From Kaistella sp. (GTDB lineage Bacteria; Bacteroidota; Bacteroidia; Flavobacteriales; Weeksellaceae), in the NCBI GenBank assembly GCA_019459085.1, contig JAIBEW010000017.1, forward strand, positions 99,504-163,503: a stretch of 64,000 nt of DNA, read 5' to 3'. Below are positions 17,664-26,726 of the stretch, one piece after another. A model generated the notes under the pieces. It saw only the letters and a list, made by a program, of their open reading frames with translations, was not told where the DNA came from and ran no database searches. How positions within the stretch are numbered: position 1 is the first letter of the stretch; each line of letters begins with the position of its first letter. The position numbers and the translations under genes are program-made.

Positions 17664-18043
17664 TAATCCTGATGCGCAATCATTGAAATTTCGATGTCTA
17701 CATTTTTCGGAAGGCAGGAAACCTGCACCGTTTCACGCGCCGGATAATGATCAGCATCCAGATAGGAAGCGTAAATATCATTCATCACCGCAAAATCATC
17801 CATGCTTTTAAGAAAGATCGAAGCTTTCACTACGTTTTTAAAAGTCATTCCCGCCTCGGTTAGGATTGCCTCAAGGTTTTTCATCACCTGATGGGTTTCC
17901 TTTTCGATGCCTTCAACCAGTTTTCCTGTTGCCGGATCTACCGGAATCTGACCCGAAATATACAGAACACCGCCCGCAAAATTAGCCTGAGCATAAGGAC
18001 CTATGGCTGCCGGAGCGTTAACAGTAGAGATTATTTTTTTCAT
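17663..18043 (-). CDS. ridA: RidA family enamine/imine deaminase
   Basis: RidA hydrolyses reactive 2-aminoacrylate-type enamines made by PLP enzymes. The 126-residue length is exact for the family. The conserved motifs AAIGPYAQA, LYISGQIPVD, VVKASIFLKSMDDF and PARETVQVSCLP (with the essential Arg) are present, as is the C-terminal DIEISMIA. A -7 box TATATTTG is at 18057-18064, with a very short leader. Confidence 0.96.
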   Translation of the reverse strand: MKKIISTVNAPAAIGPYAQANFAGGVLYISGQIPVDPATGKLVEGIEKETHQVMKNLEAILTEAGMTFKNVVKASIFLKSMDDFAVMNDIYASYLDADHYPARETVQVSCLPKNVDIEISMIAHQD

Positions 18044-18085
18044 AATTTTTATTTTGCAAATATAAATCTATTTAATTTATTATTT

Positions 18086-20674
18086 TTAGAAAGGCGCATT
18101 TGGCTGGGTAAAGCTTCTGTCCTGATATTTAAGGGCATCTTTCAGGATATTGGCCTTGATTCCGATGAAGAAATCATATACCTTGTACTGCCCGAAGGGT
18201 ACCCAGTTGAAATTGATTGTGAAACTCCGCTGATCCCGCGAGAATCCGATTCTGGTATAGGCGAGTTCCTTTGAAACCATATCGTAGTGCGTGCTTCCGT
18301 TGATATTCCAGAAAGGGGTAAGTTTTAGACTTCCGTCCAAACCCACCGATGCGACCTGAGTCCCGAAGCGGGTGAGCGTTTTGGTATAGGCGTAGTTCGC
18401 ATTAACATTCAACGTCCAGGCCTGATCAAACCGGGCATAGCTGTCATCATCAAAATAATAGTTTTCGTTACGGATTTCACCTTTTGTTTTATATTTCTTG
18501 CTCAGGTCTTCCTTCTCCCCAAATATGGCCTCACTCAAAGGATAAGAAAGCTGCACATTGAAACCCTGGATATTGAAATGACCAAAGTTTTCGGTACGGA
18601 TTCCGGTATCCTGACCCGGTGCAAAAAGAATCTGGTAGGGATCTACCGCGAGACTGGTGTTGATGTTCAGCTTGTCATTGAACAGCGAAGTCTGTCCGTT
18701 TACATTGAAAATTGACCATGGATGGTCTTTCGCAGCGAAATTATACCCGCCGGTAATATTTAAAGATTCAAATATCTTCACTTTTTTTACCCCGGTAGAA
18801 TCGCTTTTTGATCTCACCTTCATTTCAAGATTGTTTCCGATGTTGAAACCCAGTGCGCCCACCATTCCGGAGGTAGGAGAACCTACGATACCGCGGTCGA
18901 AAATCGAGTACGGCGTGAGGACTCCAAGCGCGTCATAATAATTCCTGAAATATCCAAACCCCCGTGAACTGAAATCGGGAGAATAAGAAAAACCAACACT
19001 CGGGGTAACCATATGGCGGATCGCCTGAATCATCGAACCTTTTTTAAACTGTTTGCTTCCGTAAAGCGTCGTCTGCAGGCTTGTATTGGTCGAAAAATAG
19101 GAATATCCTGTGATATTGTTACCGATGACGTCTTCAACGAGATTCGTGATGGGATTATAGGCCCGCGTGAGCGATTTGGTGGTGAGTGCATTATCAATAT
19201 TGGCCCCGATAGAAAATGTAAAATACTTCGCGATGGTCGTATTGGTTCCAAGAGAAATATTATTTTTAACACCCGTCTGCAGTTTTTCCCACATCTCTTT
19301 TTTAAACATCTCGCTTCCTTTTGTAGAGACGTAATTCGTTAAATTCACTCCAGTGTTTACCGTAATATTCTCCAGAAGTCCTTCTCTTGTCCCTGTTTTT
19401 GGTTTGAAAAGATAGAACTGGTTCACGGACATATTGAGTTGCGGAAGCCGGAGATCGGAAAGTCCTGTTGTAAAGTTCTGAGAATAGGAAGCCGTGCCTG
19501 TTAGCGTAATGGGCAGATTCAGAAATCTTTTGGTAAGACTTAAACTTGAATTCTGCTGCGTATTGAGCACGTTCTGATTAAAGATGTAATTGTTGTTGAT
19601 GGTATTGTTGTAGAACTTCGTACTCACAATATCCACAGAGGCCGAAAAATTAAGAAACGGATTGGCTTTTGTATCCTGGGTATGTCTCCATGCGATTCGG
19701 TAAGTCCCGGTTTTTGAATAATCGTCAAGTCCTTTTATTCCACGAACGGTTGTGCCTATGTCAGCTGCAAAATTCCCGCTGTAGCGGTACTTTTTAACGT
19801 AATTGAGTTCCGGCCTTATTCCCCAACTGCCTTTGGTGTAAATATCTGCAAGGATCTTAATGTCAAAATGATCACCGATTGGTTGGTAATATCCGAGTCC
19901 GCCCAGATAAAAACCAACATCCTGTCGCTCTCCAAACCTTGGAATCAGGATTCCTGCACTCCGTTTATCCGAAAATGGCAAAATGGCAAAAGGCATGATT
20001 AAAGGTGTTGGAACCTGTTCAATATACAGCTGAACAGGACCTGTAACGACCTGAGATTTGTTTTTTCCTTTAATCAGTTTGATGTGAGGCGCCAGAAGAT
20101 AATAATCGGAAAGGGTATCTTTCTTTTTGATGAAATATTCGTCGGTAGTATAGAGTCCGCGACGCATAAAAAACACGGAGTCGTTGTATTTTTTGGTTTT
20201 CTGGGCTACGATTACCCCTTCACTCTCTTCAGTCCTTGCGTTATACGCAATGGCCTGTTTGGTGCGGTAATTATAGTTGAACTCATCGGTTTCATATTTT
20301 TTTCCTGCCTGGGTGGTCACAACGGGTTCAATGATTTTCCCCAAAGAATCCTGCTTTCCGCGCGCAAAAATAAAGCCTTTCTCCCAGTCGATATTGATGT
20401 AATCGGCATCAATCTGCATATCCTGATATTTCACCTGAGCCTTTTGATTCAGGTAAGTCATTTTTTTCGGGATATCGTTGCGGATATTGTCGGCTTTGGA
20501 TTCCACTACATCTTCAAGCTGTTCAGTTTGAACGGCAAGTGTGTCGGATTTCCGAATGGTATCACTAACTATCTTATTTTCAGACAAATTTTGAGCGCTG
20601 AATTGTGCTAAAAAACTGTTAAAAATTAGGATAATTAGAAATTGTAATATATTTTTGAAGCCGGTTTTGGACAA
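18086..20674 (-). CDS. lptD: LPS assembly outer membrane protein LptD-like
   Basis: The 862-residue protein has an N-terminal signal-like segment (residues about 8-28), then an OstA/LptA-like jellyroll (about 70-210), then a long beta-barrel rich in aromatic strands with GFSYSP-type turns. The pattern FPSPxx-like LIMPFAILPFSDKRSAGILIPRFGERQ is the conserved LptD junction before the barrel. LptD with LptE inserts lipopolysaccharide in the outer leaflet. The only usable in-frame start is the TTG at 20674, since a stop lies 12 nt upstream. A -7 box TAATTTTG (20700-20707) fits. It diverges from the amidase gene. Confidence 0.88.
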   Translation of the reverse strand: MSKTGFKNILQFLIILIFNSFLAQFSAQNLSENKIVSDTIRKSDTLAVQTEQLEDVVESKADNIRNDIPKKMTYLNQKAQVKYQDMQIDADYINIDWEKGFIFARGKQDSLGKIIEPVVTTQAGKKYETDEFNYNYRTKQAIAYNARTEESEGVIVAQKTKKYNDSVFFMRRGLYTTDEYFIKKKDTLSDYYLLAPHIKLIKGKNKSQVVTGPVQLYIEQVPTPLIMPFAILPFSDKRSAGILIPRFGERQDVGFYLGGLGYYQPIGDHFDIKILADIYTKGSWGIRPELNYVKKYRYSGNFAADIGTTVRGIKGLDDYSKTGTYRIAWRHTQDTKANPFLNFSASVDIVSTKFYNNTINNNYIFNQNVLNTQQNSSLSLTKRFLNLPITLTGTASYSQNFTTGLSDLRLPQLNMSVNQFYLFKPKTGTREGLLENITVNTGVNLTNYVSTKGSEMFKKEMWEKLQTGVKNNISLGTNTTIAKYFTFSIGANIDNALTTKSLTRAYNPITNLVEDVIGNNITGYSYFSTNTSLQTTLYGSKQFKKGSMIQAIRHMVTPSVGFSYSPDFSSRGFGYFRNYYDALGVLTPYSIFDRGIVGSPTSGMVGALGFNIGNNLEMKVRSKSDSTGVKKVKIFESLNITGGYNFAAKDHPWSIFNVNGQTSLFNDKLNINTSLAVDPYQILFAPGQDTGIRTENFGHFNIQGFNVQLSYPLSEAIFGEKEDLSKKYKTKGEIRNENYYFDDDSYARFDQAWTLNVNANYAYTKTLTRFGTQVASVGLDGSLKLTPFWNINGSTHYDMVSKELAYTRIGFSRDQRSFTINFNWVPFGQYKVYDFFIGIKANILKDALKYQDRSFTQPNAPF

Positions 20675-20729
20675 TTGCTTGTTTTATGTAATTTGGGCTC
20701 AAAATTAACATAAATTTTAAAATTGAAGG

Positions 20730-22019
20730 ATGATTAAGTCAACATTTTACATTAAAATATTCTACTCACTGTTGTTCTGCCTGTTTTTTACCGGGGCCCA
20801 TGCACAAAAGAAATTTACAATTGTTCTGGATGCAGGTCACGGAGGTGAAGACCACGGTGCAAACAGGTTATATGATGACATCGGCCGGGTTACGGAAAAA
20901 GAAATCACCCTTTCCATCACCTTGAAGGTTGGCCGCATGCTCGAAAAAAACAAAGATTTCAAAGTAATTTATACCCGCAAAATCGATGAATATCCTTCAC
21001 TTACTGCGCGTACCAACCTCGCGAACCGCAGTAAAGCAGATCTTTTTGTTTCCATACACTGCAACGCCAACACCAAAACTTCCCCTTACGGAACCGAAAC
21101 TTTTGTTCAGGGACCTGATCAGAATAAAACCAATCTCGAAGTGGCGAAGGCGGAAAATGATGTGATTTACCTGGACGAAAAGGACAGACAGACTTTCGCG
21201 GCCTATGACCCTAATTCCCCGGAATCGCTCATCGCCCTGAAAATACAGCAAAGTAAATACCTTGAAGGCAGTTTAATTTTCGGAGGTTTTGTGGAGGAAA
21301 ATTTCACGAATAAAGACAAAAGGCTTTCCCGCGGGGTTAAACAGCAGAATCTGCACGTTCTGAGGATGAATGCGATGCCTTCAGTCCTCATTGAGACCGG
21401 TTTCATCAGTAATTATGAAGAAGCGCATTATCTGGCTTCAGACAAGGGACAGACAGAAATCGCCGAAAGCATATTCAATGCCGTTATGAGCTACAAAAAG
21501 GCTCATGACAGAAGACTCGGAATTTCAGATAAAAAAGAAGAACCTCAGAAACCGGCAGAATCGCCGTTAAAAAATGATTTCAGAATTCTTCTTATGAGTT
21601 CACCGCTGAAATACAGTTCCAGTGATCCGGCGCTGAAGGGCCTGAACTATGTGCTTCCGATCAAGGAAAACAACCTTTACCGATATTATTACGGAGTTTC
21701 TAACTATGCTTCGGTTCGGGATATCAACTTAAAAACCGCAAAAGATGCCGGATTCCGAAGTGCTTCCGCAGTAGGTTTTATTCCCAATCAAAAACTCTCT
21801 TCAGGGTATTACACCATCGAAGTAGCTATTTCGAGGGAGAAATTAGCCAGCACTTCCCCTGTCCTGAAAACACTCAAGGATGTAACACGGGAAAAGGTGA
21901 ATGGCACCTTTTTCTACACGTACGGTAACGTAAAAACACTTGAAGATGTAGTAAAACTGCAGAAGGATCTGGAGGATAAAGGCATTAAAAATACAGTAAT
22001 TCAGAAAGTTAACAAATAG
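20730..22019 (+). CDS. N-acetylmuramoyl-L-alanine amidase
   Basis: This 429-residue enzyme has a signal peptide (about residues 1-25) and an Amidase_3 domain (about 28-245). Zinc ligands are His in VLDAGHGGEDHGA, Glu in VTEKEITLSI and His in FVSIHCNANT; the catalytic Glu is in VLIETGFISNYEEA. It cleaves the amide bond between MurNAc and the peptide stem. The C-terminal 150 residues look like two SPOR-type repeats (YYYGVSNYASV... and TFFYTYGNVKTLED), which would target septal peptidoglycan. The gene diverges from lptD. Confidence 0.93.
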   Translation: MIKSTFYIKIFYSLLFCLFFTGAHAQKKFTIVLDAGHGGEDHGANRLYDDIGRVTEKEITLSITLKVGRMLEKNKDFKVIYTRKIDEYPSLTARTNLANRSKADLFVSIHCNANTKTSPYGTETFVQGPDQNKTNLEVAKAENDVIYLDEKDRQTFAAYDPNSPESLIALKIQQSKYLEGSLIFGGFVEENFTNKDKRLSRGVKQQNLHVLRMNAMPSVLIETGFISNYEEAHYLASDKGQTEIAESIFNAVMSYKKAHDRRLGISDKKEEPQKPAESPLKNDFRILLMSSPLKYSSSDPALKGLNYVLPIKENNLYRYYYGVSNYASVRDINLKTAKDAGFRSASAVGFIPNQKLSSGYYTIEVAISREKLASTSPVLKTLKDVTREKVNGTFFYTYGNVKTLEDVVKLQKDLEDKGIKNTVIQKVNK

Positions 22020-22032
22020 GTTCAGGTATTGT

Positions 22033-22062
22033 TTGAAATTCACCAAATAATCTCTATTTTTG
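22033..22062 (+). promoter_or_regulatory. Promoter of the tRNA-Glu gene
   Basis: TTG (22033-22035), 19 nt, then TATTTTTG (22055-22062). The predicted start is about 15 nt before the mature tRNA 5' end. Confidence 0.85.
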
Positions 22063-22080
22063 CAGTCCCAAAAACACTTT

Positions 22081-22152
22081 GGCCTATTCGTCTAGTGGTC
22101 AGGACTCAAGATTTTCGTTCTTGCAACAGGGGTTCGATTCCCCTATAGGCTA
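22081..22152 (+). tRNA. tRNA-Glu (anticodon TTC)
   Basis: A 72 nt cloverleaf: acceptor GGCCTAT pairs with ATAGGCT (G1-U72 wobble). The anticodon stem CAAGA/TCTTG encloses loop TTTTCGT with anticodon TTC. The T arm is GGGG-TTCGATT-CCCC. CCA is not encoded (the bases after the discriminator are CTG). Confidence 0.96.
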
Positions 22153-22190
22153 CTGAATTTTGAAAAAAATAAATATTTTTTAAAAAATAT

Positions 22191-22220
22191 TTGCAAATAA
22201 AAAAAAAACATATATCTTTG
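22191..22220 (+). promoter_or_regulatory. Promoter of rpsT
   Basis: TTG (22191-22193), 19 nt, then TATCTTTG (22213-22220). A 22 bp AT-only perfect palindrome (22171-22192) ends at the -33 element. Confidence 0.85.
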
Positions 22221-22241
22221 CACCCACATTTAGGAAAAGTT

Positions 22242-22496
22242 ATGGCAAATCATAAATCAGCATTAAAGAGAATCAGACAAAACGAAGTTCGAAAAGTTCG
22301 TAACAGATATTATCACAAAACAGCAAGAACTGCTCTGAAAACATTGAGAAATGAAGAAGACAAAACTGCTGCGACTGAGCAACTGCCGAAAGTAATTTCT
22401 TTGTTGGATAGATTGGCAAAAAAGAACATCATCCACAAAAACAAAGCAGCTAACTTAAAAAGCAAACTGACTAAGCACGTTAACAAACTGGCTTAA
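22242..22496 (+). CDS. rpsT: 30S ribosomal protein S20
   Basis: The 84-residue protein starts MANHKSALKRIRQNEVRK, the canonical S20 N-terminus; the in-frame upstream codons from 22191 lie in the promoter and are not used. It continues with RNRYYHKTARTALKTL and a C-terminal NKAANLKSKLTKHVNKLA. S20 binds 16S rRNA early in 30S assembly. It lies between two tRNA-Glu genes, and the second one is probably co-transcribed with it. Confidence 0.97.
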   Translation: MANHKSALKRIRQNEVRKVRNRYYHKTARTALKTLRNEEDKTAATEQLPKVISLLDRLAKKNIIHKNKAANLKSKLTKHVNKLA

Positions 22497-22511
22497 TTAA
22501 ATAAAGATGAT

Positions 22512-22583
22512 GGCCCGTTCGTCTATCGGTTAGGACCTCAGGTTTTCATCCTGGTAAGAGGGGTTCGACTCCCCTACGGGCTA
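22512..22583 (+). tRNA. tRNA-Glu (anticodon TTC), second copy
   Basis: A 72 nt cloverleaf: acceptor GGCCCGT/ACGGGCT, anticodon loop TTTTCAT with anticodon TTC, T arm GGGG-TTCGACT-CCCC. CCA is not encoded. It is close in sequence to the copy at 22081 but differs in the anticodon stem and acceptor. It is 15 bp after rpsT with no promoter of its own. Confidence 0.96.
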
Positions 22584-22584
22584 C

Positions 22585-22617
22585 AAAACTTCCGATTTTT
22601 TTCGGAAGTTTTTTTTA
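22585..22617 (+). terminator. Terminator of the rpsT/tRNA-Glu unit
   Basis: AAACTTCCGA/TCGGAAGTTT stem with a T-rich loop and a T run of eight or more. It begins directly after the second tRNA-Glu. Confidence 0.9.
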
Positions 22618-22644
22618 TGTTTATATTTGAACAAATTTTTACTG

Positions 22645-23052
22645 ATGAAGATCCTGATCCTGAACGGCCCCAACCTTAATCTCCTGGGCACCCGCGAACC
22701 TGAAATCTACGGAAACGTTTCTATGGAAGAGGAACTGAAAGCACTGGAAAAGGAATTTACCCACCACGAAATCCAATATTACCAATCGAATATTGAAGGG
22801 GAAATCATCAACCGCATTCAGCAGGATGATTTTGAGGCACTGGTCATTAATCCAGGTGCTTTTACCCATTATTCCTACGCGATCGCAGACTGCCTTAAAA
22901 ACCTCTCAAAACCTAAAATAGAAGTCCACATCAGTAATATTTATCAGCGCGAAGAATTCCGCCAGAAATCGGTTACAGCAGCTTATACTGATGGTGTACT
23001 GAGCGGTTTCGGTTTAAAAGGATACCGGCTGGCAATTTTAAGTCTCAAATAA
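22645..23052 (+). CDS. aroQ: Type II 3-dehydroquinate dehydratase
   Basis: This enzyme makes 3-dehydroshikimate in the shikimate pathway. The product begins MKILILNGPNLNLLG at 22645; the upstream in-frame TTG at 22627 lies inside the -7 box TATATTTG (22622-22629) and cannot be the start. The 135-residue length is slightly below the usual 145-150. Active-site motifs are visible: NLNLLGTREPEIYG (Arg, Tyr), VINPGAFTHYSYA and VEVHISNI-like EVHISNIYQREEFR. The 5' leader is only about 10 nt. Confidence 0.95.
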   Translation: MKILILNGPNLNLLGTREPEIYGNVSMEEELKALEKEFTHHEIQYYQSNIEGEIINRIQQDDFEALVINPGAFTHYSYAIADCLKNLSKPKIEVHISNIYQREEFRQKSVTAAYTDGVLSGFGLKGYRLAILSLK

Positions 23053-23056
23053 ACGC

Positions 23057-23092
23057 AAAAAAATTCCTCAATCAAATTGAGGAATTTTTTTT
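23057..23092. terminator. Bidirectional terminator between aroQ and pckA
   Basis: AATTCCTCAAT/ATTGAGGAATT forms a perfect 11 bp stem with a 3 nt loop, flanked by A and T runs on both sides. It serves the convergent aroQ and pckA genes. Confidence 0.9.
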
Positions 23093-23109
23093 ATGTAAGT
23101 TAGATAATT

Positions 23110-24714
23110 CTAAAGCTGCGGTCCTGCTGCAACCAATTTTCTACCTTCTTCTGTATCGCAGTACTGCTCGAAATTTTTCACATAACGTGCTCCAAGATCT
23201 CTAGCTTTCGTTTCCCAGTCTGAGGCGTTTTCATAGGTGTCTCTCGGATCAAGAATGCCTTCAGACACATTCGGTAATGCAGTCGGGATTTCGAGATTAA
23301 GAATCGGCACAATTGTTTTACTCGCTTTATCAATGGAACCGTCTAAAATCGCATCAATAATCGCACGTGTATCTTTCAGAGAAATTCTTTTGCCTGTTCC
23401 GTTCCAGCCGGTATTTACCAGATAAGCTCTTGCACCGTGCTCTTTCATCTTTCCAATCAAGGTTTTGGAATACATGGTTGGATGTAACGTTAAAAATGCT
23501 TCACCAAACGCCGGAGAAAAAGATGGCTGAGGTTCTGTAATTCCTCTTTCGGTACCCGCTAATTTGGAAGTGTATCCGCAAAGGAAGTGATATTGCGCCT
23601 GATCTTCGTTCAGTACAGAAACCGGAGGCAAAACTCCGAAAGCATCTGCGGAAAGATAAACGATTTTCTTGGCGTGTCCTGCTTTTGAAGGCAATACAAT
23701 TTTGCTGATATGGTGGATTGGATATGAAACTCTTGTATTTTCAGTGATGGAACTGTCTTTATAATCAGCCTCGCCGTATTCGTTTACCACAACATTTTCA
23801 AGCAAAGCATCTCTTCTGATGGCTTTATAAATATCCGGTTCCTTTTCTTCGGTAAGATCGATCACTTTTGCGTAGCAGCCCCCTTCATAGTTGAATACTC
23901 CATTATCGTCCCAACCGTGTTCATCATCTCCGATCAAATATCTTTTCGGATCTGCTGAAAGGGTGGTTTTTCCGGTTCCGGAAAGGCCGAAAAACAAAGC
24001 GACATCGCCTTTTTCGCCAACATTCGCTGAACAGTGCATGGATGCCATTCCTTTCAACGGAAGGTAATAGTTCATCATCGCAAACATACCTTTCTTCATT
24101 TCTCCGCCATACCAGGTTCCGCCAATGATCTGCATTTTTTGGGTCAGATTGAACATCACAAAATTTTCAGAATTCAGACCCTGTTCTTTCCAGTCAGGAT
24201 TTGTTGTTTTGGAACCATTCATCACAATGAAATCCGGTGTTCCAAAATTCTCCAGTTCATAATTGGACGGGCGGATAAACATATTCGTCACAAAATGAGC
24301 CTGCCACGCCACTTCCATAATAAATCTCACTTTAAGTCTTGTGTCGGGATTCGTACCACAGAAGGCATCAACAACATATAATCTGTTTGAATGGGATAAC
24401 TGATCGATCACCAACTTTTTGCAGCTTTCAAAAACCTCCGGAGTTGTTGGCAGATTTACAGCACCATCCCAATTGATGGTATCTTTACTCACATCATCTT
24501 TAACAATAAAACGGTCTTTTGGGGACCGTCCGGTAAAAATACCGGTCTTTACAGCAACAGCGCCGGATTCCGTTTGAGCACCTTTCTCAAAACCCTGGTT
24601 TTTTGGAGACATTTCTGCCTTATAAAGTTCTTCGTAGGAAGGATTATAAACTACTTCCAGGTAACCGGTGATTCCTAAATCATGTAATTGTTGGATGATT
24701 TTGATGTGTTTCAT
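23110..24714 (-). CDS. pckA: Phosphoenolpyruvate carboxykinase (ATP)
   Basis: PckA makes phosphoenolpyruvate from oxaloacetate with ATP and feeds gluconeogenesis. The 534-residue protein has [12 protein letters not shown], the kinase-1a P-loop [14 protein letters not shown] and kinase-2 motif [11 protein letters not shown], the adenine-binding [12 protein letters not shown], and the C-terminal [14 protein letters not shown]. All are diagnostic for the ATP form. A -7 box TAAATTTG lies at 24749-24756. It is monocistronic, with the terminator at 23057-23092. Confidence 0.98.
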   Translation of the reverse strand: MKHIKIIQQLHDLGITGYLEVVYNPSYEELYKAEMSPKNQGFEKGAQTESGAVAVKTGIFTGRSPKDRFIVKDDVSKDTINWDGAVNLPTTPEVFESCKKLVIDQLSHSNRLYVVDAFCGTNPDTRLKVRFIMEVAWQAHFVTNMFIRPSNYELENFGTPDFIVMNGSKTTNPDWKEQGLNSENFVMFNLTQKMQIIGGTWYGGEMKKGMFAMMNYYLPLKGMASMHCSANVGEKGDVALFFGLSGTGKTTLSADPKRYLIGDDEHGWDDNGVFNYEGGCYAKVIDLTEEKEPDIYKAIRRDALLENVVVNEYGEADYKDSSITENTRVSYPIHHISKIVLPSKAGHAKKIVYLSADAFGVLPPVSVLNEDQAQYHFLCGYTSKLAGTERGITEPQPSFSPAFGEAFLTLHPTMYSKTLIGKMKEHGARAYLVNTGWNGTGKRISLKDTRAIIDAILDGSIDKASKTIVPILNLEIPTALPNVSEGILDPRDTYENASDWETKARDLGARYVKNFEQYCDTEEGRKLVAAGPQL

Positions 24715-24842
24715 AAATATACTTTTGGTTTGAGAATTTTGAGAAAAGCAAATTTACTCAACTTATGAGTAAAGAGGCTGTTAAAACTAATGATATTCAT
24801 CAGAATTAGCAAAAAATTTTTATTATCGGAGTTGACTGATTA

Positions 24843-25745
24843 TCAAAGCACTAATTCATTCCATCGAAAAACCGAATAAAAACCTTTATCCCGAAAATAG
24901 GCTTCGTAACCCGGAAATTTCAAAGTCAGTACAAAATCGCCGCCCCACGCGCCGAGACTTTTCAAAAAAACAGGCGCATCAGCAAAATATTTTTCCTTTG
25001 CAGTTGGAATTCCGAGAAAATCTGAAAGTTTCTGTTCATGAACCTCCATGAGTTCAGAGAATTTTTCCAAAGTTTCACATTTGACGATTTCTTGGGTAAG
25101 TGAAGAAAACTCTTCAACCAGTTCCCTTGATTTTTCTTTGGATTTATAAAGGTTGATTCCTTCGCGACTGTCCTGTTTGCGGTTGAGGTGAATAAAAAGA
25201 AGTTCATCTTTAAATTCAGGTGAAAATTTAATTCTTTCCACTTTTCTTTCCGGTACATTTTGGTAAAGCACCGCAGATTTTTCTTTGGCCACCGCAATAT
25301 CATAACCGCTTCCGCCCAAACTAAGTTCATTGAGACGGTAAGGATCAACTTTCGCCCATTCGGCCAGGTTATTCATGAGCGTTGAACTGCTTCCCAGTCC
25401 AAAATCGGCAGGAAACTGAAGGTTGGTTTTCAAGTGATAAGAAATTCCTTTCTGAAAAGTGTTGTCGGAAAGCTTCTGGACGTTTTGAAGCACTTTAAGA
25501 ATAAATTCCGCGGGTTCGCTAAGATTGGAATTGATAATTTCCCAATTTTGGTGATTGATCTCCACTTTCAGCCAGAGTTCCTCCTGATGAAAAGCTTCCC
25601 AATGAATCGATGGCTTCTCATCAGCAAATTCCTCAAAAAAAAACTCTTGCCCCAACTGTGTAGGCACAGCCAAAGCAAAAGCTCCGTCTAAAACGACATA
25701 TTCTGAAGTGAGCAGCAACTTTCCGGGTGAAAATATTTTGCCCAT
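24843..25745 (-). CDS. GYDIA family GHMP kinase
   Basis: The 300-residue protein begins with IFSPGKLLLTSEYVVLDG, a GHMP-kinase N-terminus. It has the ATP-binding motif 2 FGLGSSSTLMNNLAEW at about 115-130 and the family-naming GGSGYDIA near 145. GHMP kinases phosphorylate small alcohols; in Flavobacteriia this family has been suggested as part of the mevalonate route, but the substrate is not established from the sequence. Only 6 bp separate it from fabD, so the two share an operon. Confidence 0.88.
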   Translation of the reverse strand: MGKIFSPGKLLLTSEYVVLDGAFALAVPTQLGQEFFFEEFADEKPSIHWEAFHQEELWLKVEINHQNWEIINSNLSEPAEFILKVLQNVQKLSDNTFQKGISYHLKTNLQFPADFGLGSSSTLMNNLAEWAKVDPYRLNELSLGGSGYDIAVAKEKSAVLYQNVPERKVERIKFSPEFKDELLFIHLNRKQDSREGINLYKSKEKSRELVEEFSSLTQEIVKCETLEKFSELMEVHEQKLSDFLGIPTAKEKYFADAPVFLKSLGAWGGDFVLTLKFPGYEAYFRDKGFYSVFRWNELVL

Positions 25746-25751
25746 AAAAAT

Positions 25752-26627
25752 TTAGATGGCTGAAAGTACGTTAGCTTCGGCTTCAATTTTTTTGATTAAA
25801 CCCTGAAGTGTTTTTCCGGGACCAACTTCAATAAACTGAGTGGCTCCGTCTTTAATCATGTTTTTTACGGTCTGTGTCCATTTTACAGGACCTGTAAGTT
25901 GTTTAATCAGATTCTGTTTTATTTCTTCAGGATCCGAAACTGCCGTAGTGGTGATATTCTGGTAAACCGGAATCATTGCGTTTCTGAATTTTGTATTTTC
26001 GATTGCGGCCGCGAGTTTTTCCTGCGCAGGCTGCATCAATGGTGAATGAAAAGCGCCGTTCACCGGTAAAAGGAGCGCTCTTTTTGCACCGGCTTCCTTC
26101 ATTTTTTCGCAGGCTTCCTTAACAGCCGCCGTTTCTCCGGAAATCACGAGCTGACCCGGACAGTTATAATTTGCAGGAACTACAATTCCGTTGATTTGCG
26201 CACAAATTTCTTCCACTTTTTCATCGGCTAGACCCAAAATGGCCGCCATTGAACTTGGATTAGCGTCACAGGCTTCCTGCATCGCTTTCGCCCTGGCAAA
26301 AACAAGTTTCAAACCGTCTTCAAAAGACAGAACGCCATTAGCAACCAGTGCAGAAAATTCACCCAGTGAATGACCGGCCACCATTTCAGCGCCCAAACCG
26401 TTTACTGCTTTTAAAGCCGCAACAGAATGAATAAAAATAGCAGGTTGTGTAACTTCCGTTTTTTTCAAGTCGTCATCTGTTCCGCTGAACATGAGAGAAA
26501 GGATATCAAATCCTAAAATATCGTTAGCGGAGTTCATCAGGTCTTTTACATCTTTACGGGAATCGTAGAGTTCTTTTCCCATTCCGACGAACTGTGAACC
26601 CTGCCCAGGGAATACTAATGCTTTCAT
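25752..26627 (-). CDS. fabD: ACP S-malonyltransferase
   Basis: FabD loads malonyl groups onto acyl carrier protein for fatty acid synthesis. The 291-residue protein has VFPGQGSQFVGMGKELYD at the start, the nucleophile elbow VAGHSLGEFSALVA, the arginine in VFARAKAMQEA, and the active-site His in NGAFHSPLM. Length is typical. A -7 box TATATTTG at 26653-26660 lies upstream of the ATG at 26627. It leads the two-gene unit with the GHMP kinase. Confidence 0.97.
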   Translation of the reverse strand: MKALVFPGQGSQFVGMGKELYDSRKDVKDLMNSANDILGFDILSLMFSGTDDDLKKTEVTQPAIFIHSVAALKAVNGLGAEMVAGHSLGEFSALVANGVLSFEDGLKLVFARAKAMQEACDANPSSMAAILGLADEKVEEICAQINGIVVPANYNCPGQLVISGETAAVKEACEKMKEAGAKRALLLPVNGAFHSPLMQPAQEKLAAAIENTKFRNAMIPVYQNITTTAVSDPEEIKQNLIKQLTGPVKWTQTVKNMIKDGATQFIEVGPGKTLQGLIKKIEAEANVLSAI

Positions 26628-26663
26628 CTAAATTCTTTAATCATTTATGAGGCAAATATAGGT

Positions 26664-26703
26664 CAAAAAAACGGCAAATTATGTAAAAATAACCTGCCGT
26701 TTT
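26664..26703 (-). terminator. Terminator of the LysM protein gene
   Basis: AAAACGGCA and TGCCGTTTT pair around an 18 nt loop, followed on the minus strand by a run of seven T. It sits between the LysM-protein stop and the fabD -7 box. Confidence 0.7.
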
Positions 26704-26726
26704 GTATTGCAAATAGGGATATTTCG

